This document shows positions 1 to 6,061 of a stretch of 12,596 nt of DNA, piece after piece (the stretch's first letter is position 1; each line of letters starts with the position of its first letter). Position numbers and translations under genes: made by a program. The notes below the pieces were generated by a model. It ran no database searches. It was given only the letters and a program-made list of their open reading frames with translations, and had not been told where the DNA came from. This DNA comes from JBDKGV01 sp039798005. GTDB lineage: Bacteria > Fibrobacterota > Fibrobacteria > UBA5070. The DNA lies in the NCBI GenBank assembly GCA_039798005.1, contig JBDKGV010000094.1:1-12596 (forward strand). The letters run 5' to 3'.

Positions 1-172
1 TGGCCGAGACTTCACGGATCGTCTTGATGCGACGTCCGTGTTCCTCGTGCGAACCGTGCGAGAAGTTGAGGCGGCAGGCGTTCACTCCGGCCTTGAAGAG
101 CTTTTCCAGCATCTCAGGGGATTCAGAGGACGGCCCAAGGGTGGCGAGAATTTTGGTGTGACGCTTGTACAT
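1..172 (-). CDS. pyk: Pyruvate kinase, N-terminal fragment (cut by window edge)
   Basis: Only the first 57 codons are present; the gene runs off the left edge. Reading the minus strand from ATG at 172-170, the protein opens [16 protein letters not shown] and continues to [10 protein letters not shown] at residues 31-40 and [12 protein letters not shown]. This is the pyruvate kinase signature: the TKI..T.GP opening strand, then R-L-N-F-S-H-G. In characterised enzymes that Arg (here R34) binds the PEP phosphate and the Asn and Ser (N36, S38) help coordinate K+. The enzyme makes pyruvate and ATP from PEP and ADP at the end of glycolysis in the cytoplasm. It is divergent from ridA with only 33 bp between the start codons, so promoters of either gene must overlap the other gene or be very compact. 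No strong ribosome binding site is visible. The assignment is firm despite the short length. Confidence 0.93.
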   Translation of the reverse strand, partial: MYKRHTKILATLGPSSESPEMLEKLFKAGVNACRLNFSHGSHEEHGRRIKTIREVSA

Positions 173-194
173 TGTCGAAAAAGTATCACCAAAA

Positions 195-198
195 AGGA
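195..198 (+). promoter_or_regulatory. Ribosome binding site of ridA
   Basis: AGGA lies 7 bases before GTG at 206 in a purine-rich tract. It decides the GTG start over the longer open frame that begins upstream inside pyk; the extra residues of that frame do not resemble RidA. Confidence 0.6.
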
Positions 199-205
199 AA
201 AAATC

Positions 206-607
206 GTGGATAAAAAAACCGTTTTTTCGCCAGAAGCTCCGGCACCCATCGGACCTTACTCGCAAGCCGTATCCGCAGGGGGATTCCTATGGTGTTCCGG
301 CGCCATTCCGCTCGACCCCGCAACCGGCGATGTGGTGGGATCCAGCGCTGCGGAGCAGGCGGAACAGGTCATGAAGAACCTGCTTGCGGTGCTCCATGCC
401 GGTGGTGCGGACTTCTCGAAGGTCGTGCGCTGCGGGATCTTCCTTGCCGACCTTGCTGACTTTGCCAGCGTGAACGAGGTCTACGGGCGTTTCTTTCCCG
501 AAGGTCAGGCTCCGGCGCGTTCGACCATCGAAGTGGGGCGTCTGCCGCGCGATGTGAAGGTCGAGATCGACGCGGTGGCGTGGATCGGGGCTTCCAGCCA
601 AGCTTGA
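206..607 (+). CDS. ridA: RidA/YjgF/UK114 family enamine/imine deaminase
   Basis: A 133-residue protein starting at GTG 206, the usual family length. RidA hydrolyses reactive enamine/imine intermediates, such as 2-aminoacrylate released by PLP enzymes, to 2-keto acids and ammonia, protecting cellular enzymes. Family landmarks are in place: [12 protein letters not shown] at residues 11-22, the G-x-I-P-L-D-P loop near 32-38, Q-x-x-x-V-M-K-N-L at 51-59, and [13 protein letters not shown] at 102-114. Arg105 matches the substrate-carboxylate-binding Arg of active RidA proteins, and Glu120 sits in the conserved V-x-V-E-I-D strand, so an active deaminase is expected. It stands alone on the plus strand. 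Its last 103 bp are also coding on the minus strand for the convergent oxidoreductase. Confidence 0.93.
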   Translation: MDKKTVFSPEAPAPIGPYSQAVSAGGFLWCSGAIPLDPATGDVVGSSAAEQAEQVMKNLLAVLHAGGADFSKVVRCGIFLADLADFASVNEVYGRFFPEGQAPARSTIEVGRLPRDVKVEIDAVAWIGASSQA

Positions 608-1434
608 GCTTGCAGGGCTGCACCAAGATCGACTTGGGTGCGGCTCGTCAAGGTGGCGGCGAAATCAGCAAGCTGTGATTCCAAGGCGTCCCGCTTTGGA
701 ACGGGGATCTGCTGTCCGTTCATGACCAAGGCGCGATGCTGGAAATCGATGCGCATCCTGCCGCGATCGCCTTCCACCAGCCATTCCCGCTGTGGACTCG
801 CCGCATCCCACTCGGCTTCCAAGTGCACGGTGCAGCCTTGGTGGTCCTGCAAGCGCATCTGCAGCCGTGTCGGTGAGGCCTCGTGCAGGGTGGGCTTCAG
901 ATGGGGATTTGCCTGTGCCAAGAGATCCAGATCATGGATCGCGAGGTCATGGCCGACATCCGTTTGATGCTCGGGGCGTGCGCTGGTTCCCGATCGATTG
1001 ATGACGATCCTGTGCACGGTGCCCAAGCTCTTCCAATGGGTCAGGGCAAGGCGCCAGGCGGGATTGCAGCGTTCCACCATGGCGGGAAAAAGCGGGATGC
1101 CTTTGCCTTGGAAGGCTTGGGCGAGATGGAGGCTGCGGCTGAATTCCGGCGTCAGCGGCTTTTCCAAGAGGACTGGAAGTCCGTGATGCAGGCATGTTTC
1201 GGCCAAGGATGCGTGCGCATCGGGTGGTGCGGCAAGAACGACAGCTCTTGCTTGCGATTCGAGCAGGGCTTGATCCAGATCCTGCCACCGGGGCAGGTCT
1301 TGGGGGCCATCGAACGACTCGTTGAGGTCGCAGATGCCGACGCAGTGGAACTGCGATGAGTTCCCGATGGCCTTGAGGTGGTTGCGTCCCATGCGTCCGC
1401 AACCGACAAGGAGCACGCCGACCGAATCGATCAA
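505..1434 (-). CDS. Gfo/Idh/MocA family NAD(P)-dependent oxidoreductase
   Basis: A 309-residue protein read from TTG at 1434-1432. The Rossmann segment VLLVGCGRMGRNHL (residues 7-20) has the G-x-G-x-x-G dinucleotide motif. The family hallmark E-K-P is at 91-93, after the A-A-P-P-D-A-H strand. DLAIHDLDLL (163-172) supplies the conserved Asp/His of the catalytic region. The family oxidises or reduces sugars, inositols and related compounds; the substrate cannot be read from this sequence. The TTG overlaps the stop of the upstream SUMF1-like gene as TTGA, implying translational coupling. No good ribosome binding site precedes it; GTG at 1416 is an alternative but would trim the first strand. The usual family ending appears around WLEAPIH (279-285), yet the frame continues about 24 more residues into antisense ridA before TGA at 505. 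Family is confident, exact ends less so. Confidence 0.85.
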   Translation of the reverse strand: MIDSVGVLLVGCGRMGRNHLKAIGNSSQFHCVGICDLNESFDGPQDLPRWQDLDQALLESQARAVVLAAPPDAHASLAETCLHHGLPVLLEKPLTPEFSRSLHLAQAFQGKGIPLFPAMVERCNPAWRLALTHWKSLGTVHRIVINRSGTSARPEHQTDVGHDLAIHDLDLLAQANPHLKPTLHEASPTRLQMRLQDHQGCTVHLEAEWDAASPQREWLVEGDRGRMRIDFQHRALVMNGQQIPVPKRDALESQLADFAATLTSRTQVDLGAALQAQAWLEAPIHATASISTFTSRGRRPTSMVERAGA

Positions 1435-2180
1435 GGCTTTTTCTTGGAGGAGCGGGTCGTGTCCGCGGGAGGGACCAGATTGCGCGCACAACGGAAGCCC
1501 ACATTGACGAACCGCTCGGCGGGCGGGTAATGGATGCGCGTGGAATTGCGCACCAAGCCCTCGTAGTTGTACCAAGAACCGCCGCGCGCCATGCGTTCGG
1601 TGGCCTGTTCCGGGCCTTTGGGGTTGTCCTTGGGGCTGCGGGCGTACCAGGTTGAGTCCCAGCCGTCGTTGACCCATTCCCAGACATTGCCCAGCATGTC
1701 ATGCAGGCCCCATGCATTGGGTTTGAGGCTTGCCACCGGATGGGTCTCGCCCAAGGCGTTGCCATCGTACCAAGCGTGATCTCCGTCCAGGAACGGGCCG
1801 CTGGGATAGGGGTGCTTCGAGCCTGCGCGGGCGGCATGCTCCCATTCGGCTTCGGTGGGGAGGCGAAGGCCCTTTTCACGGCAGTAGGCTTCGGCTTCGA
1901 ACCAGGTCACGCGCTCCATCGGGTTGCGTTCGGATGCCTTGAAGCCCGATGGATTCTTGAGGTGATTCTTGCCCCATTCCTTTTGGGTGACCTCGGTGCG
2001 GTCCAGGAAAAAGGCCGGAACGCAGACTTCATGGACGGGGCGTTCGTTGACTTCCCCGTCTTGGCTGCCCATCTCGAAACAGCCTGCAGGAATCTTGACC
2101 ATGCCTTGCGGAGCCTTGGACGAGGGGTCGGCCGCCTGAAGCGCAGAAACCAATGCAAGGCTCAAGGCCAGAGTTTTCAT
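1431..2180 (-). CDS. Exported SUMF1/FGE-like domain protein lacking the catalytic cysteines
   Basis: A 249-residue protein starting at ATG 2180-2178, with a GGAGA ribosome binding site 7 bases upstream. Residues 1-16 (MKTLALSLALVSALQA) form a signal peptide. The rest is a single FGE-sulfatase (SUMF1) domain: MVKIPAGCFEMGS at 27-39, FFLDRTEVTQKEW at 57-69, RLPTEAEWEHAAR at 106-118, GNVWEW at 164-169, GGSW at 200-203 and GFRCAR at 228-233. True formylglycine-generating enzymes have two copper-binding cysteines just after the G-G-S motif. Here those positions read Asn205 and Val210, so sulfatase activation is unlikely and a binding or structural role is more plausible. The tail (237-249) is short and basic. 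It overlaps the downstream oxidoreductase by 4 bp, so the two are probably co-expressed, although one is exported and the other appears cytoplasmic. Confidence 0.87.
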   Translation of the reverse strand: MKTLALSLALVSALQAADPSSKAPQGMVKIPAGCFEMGSQDGEVNERPVHEVCVPAFFLDRTEVTQKEWGKNHLKNPSGFKASERNPMERVTWFEAEAYCREKGLRLPTEAEWEHAARAGSKHPYPSGPFLDGDHAWYDGNALGETHPVASLKPNAWGLHDMLGNVWEWVNDGWDSTWYARSPKDNPKGPEQATERMARGGSWYNYEGLVRNSTRIHYPPAERFVNVGFRCARNLVPPADTTRSSKKKP

Positions 2181-2308
2181 CGAAAAATCTCCAAAGGAAA
2201 TCCGGGACCATGTTCACCGTACCCAGTTGCAAAAAGGTACTCCCGTGGCTGGCATGCGCGCGCAAGAGAATTGCGGGGATCATCTGAGAATGAAACGCAA
2301 TCTCACTG

Positions 2309-2337
2309 ATTATGTTATTCTTACTTTGTGGTTACGA
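2309..2337 (-). promoter_or_regulatory. Possible promoter of the SUMF1-like/oxidoreductase operon
   Basis: On the minus strand, CATAAT (2314-2309, 5 of 6 to the -10 consensus) lies 17 bp after TCGTAA (2337-2332, 3 of 6 to the -35). It sits in the AT-rich part of the gap and would give a leader of about 125 bases. The -35 match is poor, so this is tentative. Confidence 0.25.
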
Positions 2338-2412
2338 AAATTTGCGCCTATCCTTTATTCATCGGCAGGCAGTGATGGTTCAGGAATAATCCGGGGACAC
2401 ATCAGACTACCA

Positions 2413-2435
2413 ATCTTGCACCGTTCATGCAAGAT
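2413..2435. repeat. Perfect 8-bp inverted repeat with 7-base loop
   Basis: ATCTTGCA and TGCAAGAT flank CCGTTCA. It could be an operator for a dimeric regulator or an RNA hairpin. Nothing in the sequence decides between these. Confidence 0.5.
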
Positions 2436-2475
2436 CGTGCCGAAAGAATTTCCGCCAATCCCTCCGCGCGAACAT

Positions 2476-2509
2476 GAACCACCCGGTTTCCAAGGAAATC
2501 GGGTGGTTC
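2476..2509. terminator. Terminator-like hairpin after the LolB-like gene
   Basis: GAACCACCCG (2476-2485) pairs with CGGGTGGTTC (2500-2509). The stem extends inward through GTTTC/GAAAT with one G-U pair and leaves a 4-base loop (2491-2494), about 15 bp in all. It starts 23 bases beyond the TGA of the minus-strand LolB-like gene, so it is well placed to end that operon. The T-rich run (TCTTTCGTT) lies on the plus-strand side, which is the correct polarity for a plus-strand transcript. It may act in both directions. Confidence 0.65.
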
Positions 2510-2532
2510 TTTCGTTGTGCCCAAAACGCCAC

Positions 2533-3651
2533 TCAGAAGTGGCGAGGCGTGCTTTCCGAAGGCGGAGGTGCCAAGGGGATGGAATCAGAGGTCTTGGGTT
2601 CCAGCGCACGAGCGGGCGCGATCACGGGCAATTCCTTGAGAATCGCCGGCAGTGCCGGAGCCGGGAGACTTGCCGGGTGCGGAGCGCTCTCATCGGGTGC
2701 CAATTCCTCTTCAGTGAGCTCCGTTGCCTCCTCTTGGGCATCGAGAGAATCGGAAGTGCTGTCGGTTTCCGGCTCCGAGAGATCCACGCTGTCGTTGACC
2801 ACTGGAGCGCCCAAGGTCAAGAAGTTGCTGGGAAACGGCTCCAGGGAATCCGGGCGGGAGGGGCGGATGGTGTAGAACCGACGTCCGAGCCGGTCTTGGG
2901 AAATGGAAACGGTATCCAGCAGGGTGGGATGACTCAGGGAGAGTTCGGTCGGAGACACGAAATTCTGGTCGCTCCATCCTGTGGTCTGAATGGAAAGGAC
3001 CGAGGCGGTGTCGAATTCGCGCCGGATCTTGGCGGGAATCAGGGTGTTGGGCAGGAAGGACTCGATCTGCAGGTCGGCTTCCTGAACGGGACCTTGGAAG
3101 CGCTGGACCCTGCGGACCACGCCGGTCTTTTCTTCGATGTGCAAGGCCCAGCGATGGCCGGTGGCGTTGGCCTCGGTGAGAAGGACACGCGTTCCCTTGC
3201 CGGAATAAAGGCTGGTCAAGCCTTGGCCTTGGATTTCGGGAGGAAGGAGGACCCCGCGAGCCAATCGCTCCATTTCCTTCAAGGGGAACTGGGCGATTCC
3301 CAGCATGGGAAGAGGCAGGGTGGGACCTTCCCCTTCGACAAGGGTGGAGGAGCCCGGGAACAGCGCGTTCCAATGCTCGCCATTCCAGAAGATGCGTGCG
3401 AGAGCTGTTCCGGCCGGTGTGCGCAAGTCCAGACGCCCCATCGAGCCCAAGGTCCTGAGATCGGCGTGGAATCGCAAGTCGTTGCGGCGGGTTTTCCACT
3501 GCAGATCGTACTGGGCACGCACCGAGGCGGCGGACCACGCCGATGCCGATGGCTTCTGGCCAAGCAGGGATTGGCCAAGCGGGTACTTGAGCGTGGAAGC
3601 ACACCCTCCCAGCAGAAGCAGGGAGGCGGCAAGGCAGAGTCGGGTGATCAA
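2533..3651 (-). CDS. LolB-like outer-membrane lipoprotein with acidic/proline-rich tail
   Basis: A 372-residue protein starting at TTG 3651-3649, with GGAG nine bases upstream. No ATG or GTG is available just upstream, and the TTG overlaps the TPR gene stop as TTGA. The N-terminus MITRLCLAASLLLLGGC is a lipoprotein signal with lipobox L-G-G-C, lipidated Cys17. Residues about 40-260 alternate short polar and apolar strands (QYDLQWKTRRNDLRFHADLR, MGRLDLRTPAGTALARIFW), resembling the LolA/LolB or DUF4292 fold that binds lipoprotein acyl chains. The C-terminal ~95 residues are acidic, then Pro/Ala-rich, and look disordered; LolB proteins normally lack this. A TPR protein next to lolB is a recognised arrangement in pseudomonads, which supports the call. 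No invariant active site exists to confirm it, so function is inferred. Confidence 0.6.
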   Translation of the reverse strand: MITRLCLAASLLLLGGCASTLKYPLGQSLLGQKPSASAWSAASVRAQYDLQWKTRRNDLRFHADLRTLGSMGRLDLRTPAGTALARIFWNGEHWNALFPGSSTLVEGEGPTLPLPMLGIAQFPLKEMERLARGVLLPPEIQGQGLTSLYSGKGTRVLLTEANATGHRWALHIEEKTGVVRRVQRFQGPVQEADLQIESFLPNTLIPAKIRREFDTASVLSIQTTGWSDQNFVSPTELSLSHPTLLDTVSISQDRLGRRFYTIRPSRPDSLEPFPSNFLTLGAPVVNDSVDLSEPETDSTSDSLDAQEEATELTEEELAPDESAPHPASLPAPALPAILKELPVIAPARALEPKTSDSIPLAPPPSESTPRHF

Positions 3652-5435
3652 GGCAGAGGACTCCGTTGGGCAGGCTGGAGGCGTTTCAGGGCATCCTGAG
3701 CGGGCCGGTAGTCGGGCGCGCGCTCCAGAAGCAGGGTCCAGTCCCGGATGGCATCCTGGGTCTGTCCCAGGGCTTCGAGGATGCGGGCGCGGTGCTCGAG
3801 GATGATCTCGTCACTGCGATGCGCCGACATGGCCGCATTGACATCGTCCAAGGCCAGTTGGAACTGACCCGTGCGATAGCGCAGCCAGGCGCGGGAATCG
3901 AGATAGGCCCCGTTGTTGGGAGCAAGGCGCAGCGCGCGATCCAGGAGGATCTTGGCTTCATCAAGATGCTCGTTGCGATCGGCCAGCACGTATCCCAGGT
4001 AGTTCATGGCGGCGTGATTGGTGGAATCCTGCGCCACGAGTTGGCGAAGCAGCGAATCGCTTTCGCGCGAGCGCCCGAGGCGTTCCAAGACGGCGGCGCG
4101 TTCGAACTGGGCCTGGCTCTTGCTGGTGTCAAGCACCAGGACGGCGTCGAGATGGTGGAGCGACTCCAAGCGCAGGGCGGTGGCTTCCGGTTCGGAGGCG
4201 GCGGGGACGGTTTCCCAAGGCTTGGAGCGCAGACGGCTCTGGGCCAACTTCTCAAGGGACTGGGCGGCAAGCCAATGGGCCTGAGGGTCCTTGGGGCAGT
4301 TGCGGGCGAAGGCGCGGGCCAGTTGCGCCAAGGGAAGGAGGCTGTCGTTGGAAAGTTCCACGGCGCAACGACGCATCCAGCTGGCGCTTTGGCTGGAATC
4401 GGTTTTCAGGGCCAGGTCGAGCCAGTGCGCGGCGGAATCCCGCCGGGATCGGGAGAGATGCAAGGTCCCCAGCATGAGGGGGATTCGCCATGTCGGATCC
4501 TGGGTGCGAAGCTCAAGCAACAGACCGCGCAGGGCCTCACCCGAATCGCTCTCGAATTGCAGGCCGCCGATCAACGGGATGTCGGCCTCTGCGGTGGTGT
4601 TGCGCAGCGCCAGATGCAGGGCTTCGCGCGTGCTGTCCCGCTCGCCGCTCAGCCAATGGCAGCGCAGGCGGTGGATGGTGGTGCGCAGCGAATCGTCATC
4701 CTTTGAAGGCGGGAGGGAATCGACGATCGCATTCCATCCCGGCATCTTCTTGCGGGCCATCAGTTCCGAGGCGATCAGGCCGTCGCGCAAGGCGCGCCTG
4801 GTTGACCACAGTCCACGGGCCAAGCCAAGGATGCTGTCGCTGCGGTTGGTGCGGCTCCAGATCTGGTAGGCCTTCTGGGAGAAGGGATCGGGATTCTCGG
4901 CGATCAGGGCAAGCCGGGCGTACTGCGAGGCGGCTTCCATGACCATGCCGTTGCGCTCGGCGAGCACGGCCAGTCCCACCAAGGCTTGGCGGGAGGTCGG
5001 ATCGATGCGCAGGGCGCGGTCAAGGGCCATGCGTGCGGAGTCGCTCTTGCCAAGGTCAAGCCACAGGCCTGCAAGCAGTTCCCAATCGTCCGTGCTTTCA
5101 CCTGGCATGGCCAGCGCCTTCTTGACCAAGGCGATGGCGTCCTGGCTGCGGCGCAGATCCCGCATCTTCTGGGCGGTGAAGAGCAGGAGCCAGCGGTCCG
5201 AGTCGTCGTAGTACAGGGTGGATGCCAGCGCTTCCAAGGCGTACTGGCTTTGGCCCTGATCTTCCAGGATCAGGGCTTGGAGGAAGGCTTCGTGCGCCAC
5301 CGACTGCCGTTGCCAAGGAGTGAGCTCCCTGCGCATCTCGTCAAGGCTGGAAGGGATCGCGGGCGCGGAAGGAGCGCAGGCCGTCAGGAAGGCACTGCAA
5401 GCAAGAAGGCCAAGCCAAGGGCGCAGGCGCTTCAG
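3648..5435 (-). CDS. TPR-repeat lipoprotein, CTG start
   Basis: The first ATG in frame is at 5336, but the frame upstream encodes a clear lipoprotein signal: from CTG at 5435-5433 it reads MKRLRPWLGLLACSAFLTAC, with lipobox L-T-A-C and Cys20. No ATG, GTG or TTG lies close upstream. The CTG overlaps the PASTA stop as CTGA, and GGGA lies about 5 bases before it. I therefore set the start at 5435, giving 595 residues. The mature protein is mostly helical. Repeats are clearest near the C-terminus: AMNYLGYVLADRNEHLDEA, AYLDSRAWLRYRTGQFQLAL and EHRARILEALGQTQDAI each follow the 34-residue TPR pattern, with further degenerate units from about residue 50. It is expected to scaffold protein contacts at a periplasmic membrane face. 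It overlaps the LolB-like gene by 4 bp. Confidence 0.85.
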   Translation of the reverse strand: MKRLRPWLGLLACSAFLTACAPSAPAIPSSLDEMRRELTPWQRQSVAHEAFLQALILEDQGQSQYALEALASTLYYDDSDRWLLLFTAQKMRDLRRSQDAIALVKKALAMPGESTDDWELLAGLWLDLGKSDSARMALDRALRIDPTSRQALVGLAVLAERNGMVMEAASQYARLALIAENPDPFSQKAYQIWSRTNRSDSILGLARGLWSTRRALRDGLIASELMARKKMPGWNAIVDSLPPSKDDDSLRTTIHRLRCHWLSGERDSTREALHLALRNTTAEADIPLIGGLQFESDSGEALRGLLLELRTQDPTWRIPLMLGTLHLSRSRRDSAAHWLDLALKTDSSQSASWMRRCAVELSNDSLLPLAQLARAFARNCPKDPQAHWLAAQSLEKLAQSRLRSKPWETVPAASEPEATALRLESLHHLDAVLVLDTSKSQAQFERAAVLERLGRSRESDSLLRQLVAQDSTNHAAMNYLGYVLADRNEHLDEAKILLDRALRLAPNNGAYLDSRAWLRYRTGQFQLALDDVNAAMSAHRSDEIILEHRARILEALGQTQDAIRDWTLLLERAPDYRPAQDALKRLQPAQRSPLP

Positions 5436-6061
5436 AAGAGTCCCTTGGCCTTGGTGGAGTCGACCTTGGTGGTCGTGTCGGTGCCAAGGCTCACGATCAG
5501 GCGGACCTTGGCTCCGGGAGCCAGTGTCGCACCGGCCACCGGATTGGTGCGCAGGACCTTGCCGGCGGCAAGGCTCGAGTCGAGCTCATGCGAGGCCGAA
5601 TCCAAGGCGAGACCGGCCTCCTCCAAGGCTCGGGCGGCCTTGGCGCTGTCCTGTCCCTTGACCTCGGGGACTGCGATGGAGACCTTGCCGGCCGAAGTCC
5701 AGAATCGAACGGAATGGCCGGCTTTGACTTCGTCACCGGGGATGGGAGTCTGCACCGCGATCAAGCCTTTTTCGATGCGTTCGGAGCGTTTGAGCTCCGG
5801 ATCGAGGATGGGCTCCAAGCCCGCCTCGCGCAGGATTTCCCGAGCTTCCTCGGGAGTCTTGCCAACGACGGAAGGAACCTTGGCAAGCGGCGTGCCACGA
5901 CCGATGACCCTGGGCATGATGACCTTGTCAAAGACCAGCCAGCCAACCACGGCAACGGCGCCGACCGTCGCACCAGCCAAGGCGATGTGGACCAGGACCC
6001 GTTTCCAGCCTGTCAGCCCATTGGATCGAGATCGGATCGGGCCTGAGCTCCAAGAAGTCAA
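5432..6061 (-). CDS. Membrane-anchored PASTA-domain protein without a kinase
   Basis: A 209-residue protein starting at TTG 6061-6059, overlapping the CRP-family gene stop as TTGA; no other start lies before the membrane segment. Residues 1-21 are polar and basic, 22-46 form one transmembrane helix (VLVHIALAGATVGAVAVVGWLVF), and the rest should be periplasmic. Two PASTA repeats follow: about 59-125, beginning VPSVVGKTPEEAREIL, and about 128-193, beginning VPEVKGQDSAKAARAL, each ending in the typical T-x-x-P-x-x-G-x-x-V-x-x-G segment. PASTA domains usually bind peptidoglycan fragments and sit on Ser/Thr kinases or penicillin-binding proteins. Here no kinase or transpeptidase domain is present or adjacent. 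A role in cell-wall sensing or tethering is inferred. Confidence 0.87.
   Translation of the reverse strand: MTSWSSGPIRSRSNGLTGWKRVLVHIALAGATVGAVAVVGWLVFDKVIMPRVIGRGTPLAKVPSVVGKTPEEAREILREAGLEPILDPELKRSERIEKGLIAVQTPIPGDEVKAGHSVRFWTSAGKVSIAVPEVKGQDSAKAARALEEAGLALDSASHELDSSLAAGKVLRTNPVAGATLAPGAKVRLIVSLGTDTTTKVDSTKAKGLF

Larger units (their letters stand above)
2181..2532. other. Intergenic region, AT-richer than its surroundings
   Basis: This 352-bp gap separates the SUMF1-like gene from the stop of the LolB-like gene. I see no convincing protein gene in it. It holds the ribosome binding site of the upstream-oriented SUMF1-like gene at 2188-2192, a possible minus-strand promoter at 2309-2337, a perfect 8-bp inverted repeat at 2413-2435 and a long terminator-like hairpin at 2476-2509. 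The stretch 2290-2360 is clearly AT-richer than the coding DNA around it, as expected for promoter DNA. Confidence 0.6.

Noticed and set aside
157..172. CRP-type site in the pyk/ridA region
   Set aside because: A TGTGA is present, but the sequence 6 bases on (TACAT) does not match TCACA and lies in the pyk start codon.
38..205. Longer N-terminus for RidA from an upstream ATG
   Set aside because: The extra 56 residues are antisense to pyruvate kinase and unlike RidA. GTG 206 with AGGA upstream gives the normal family length.
2227..3699. Plus-strand open frame of 490 codons
   Set aside because: It crosses the intergenic gap and then runs antisense to the LolB-like gene. The translation has no recognisable domain, and the minus-strand reading has a lipobox, a ribosome binding site and coupling to its neighbour.
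3666..4706. Plus-strand open frame of 346 codons opposite the TPR gene
   Set aside because: Antisense shadow of a high-GC repeat protein; no ribosome binding site and no family resemblance.
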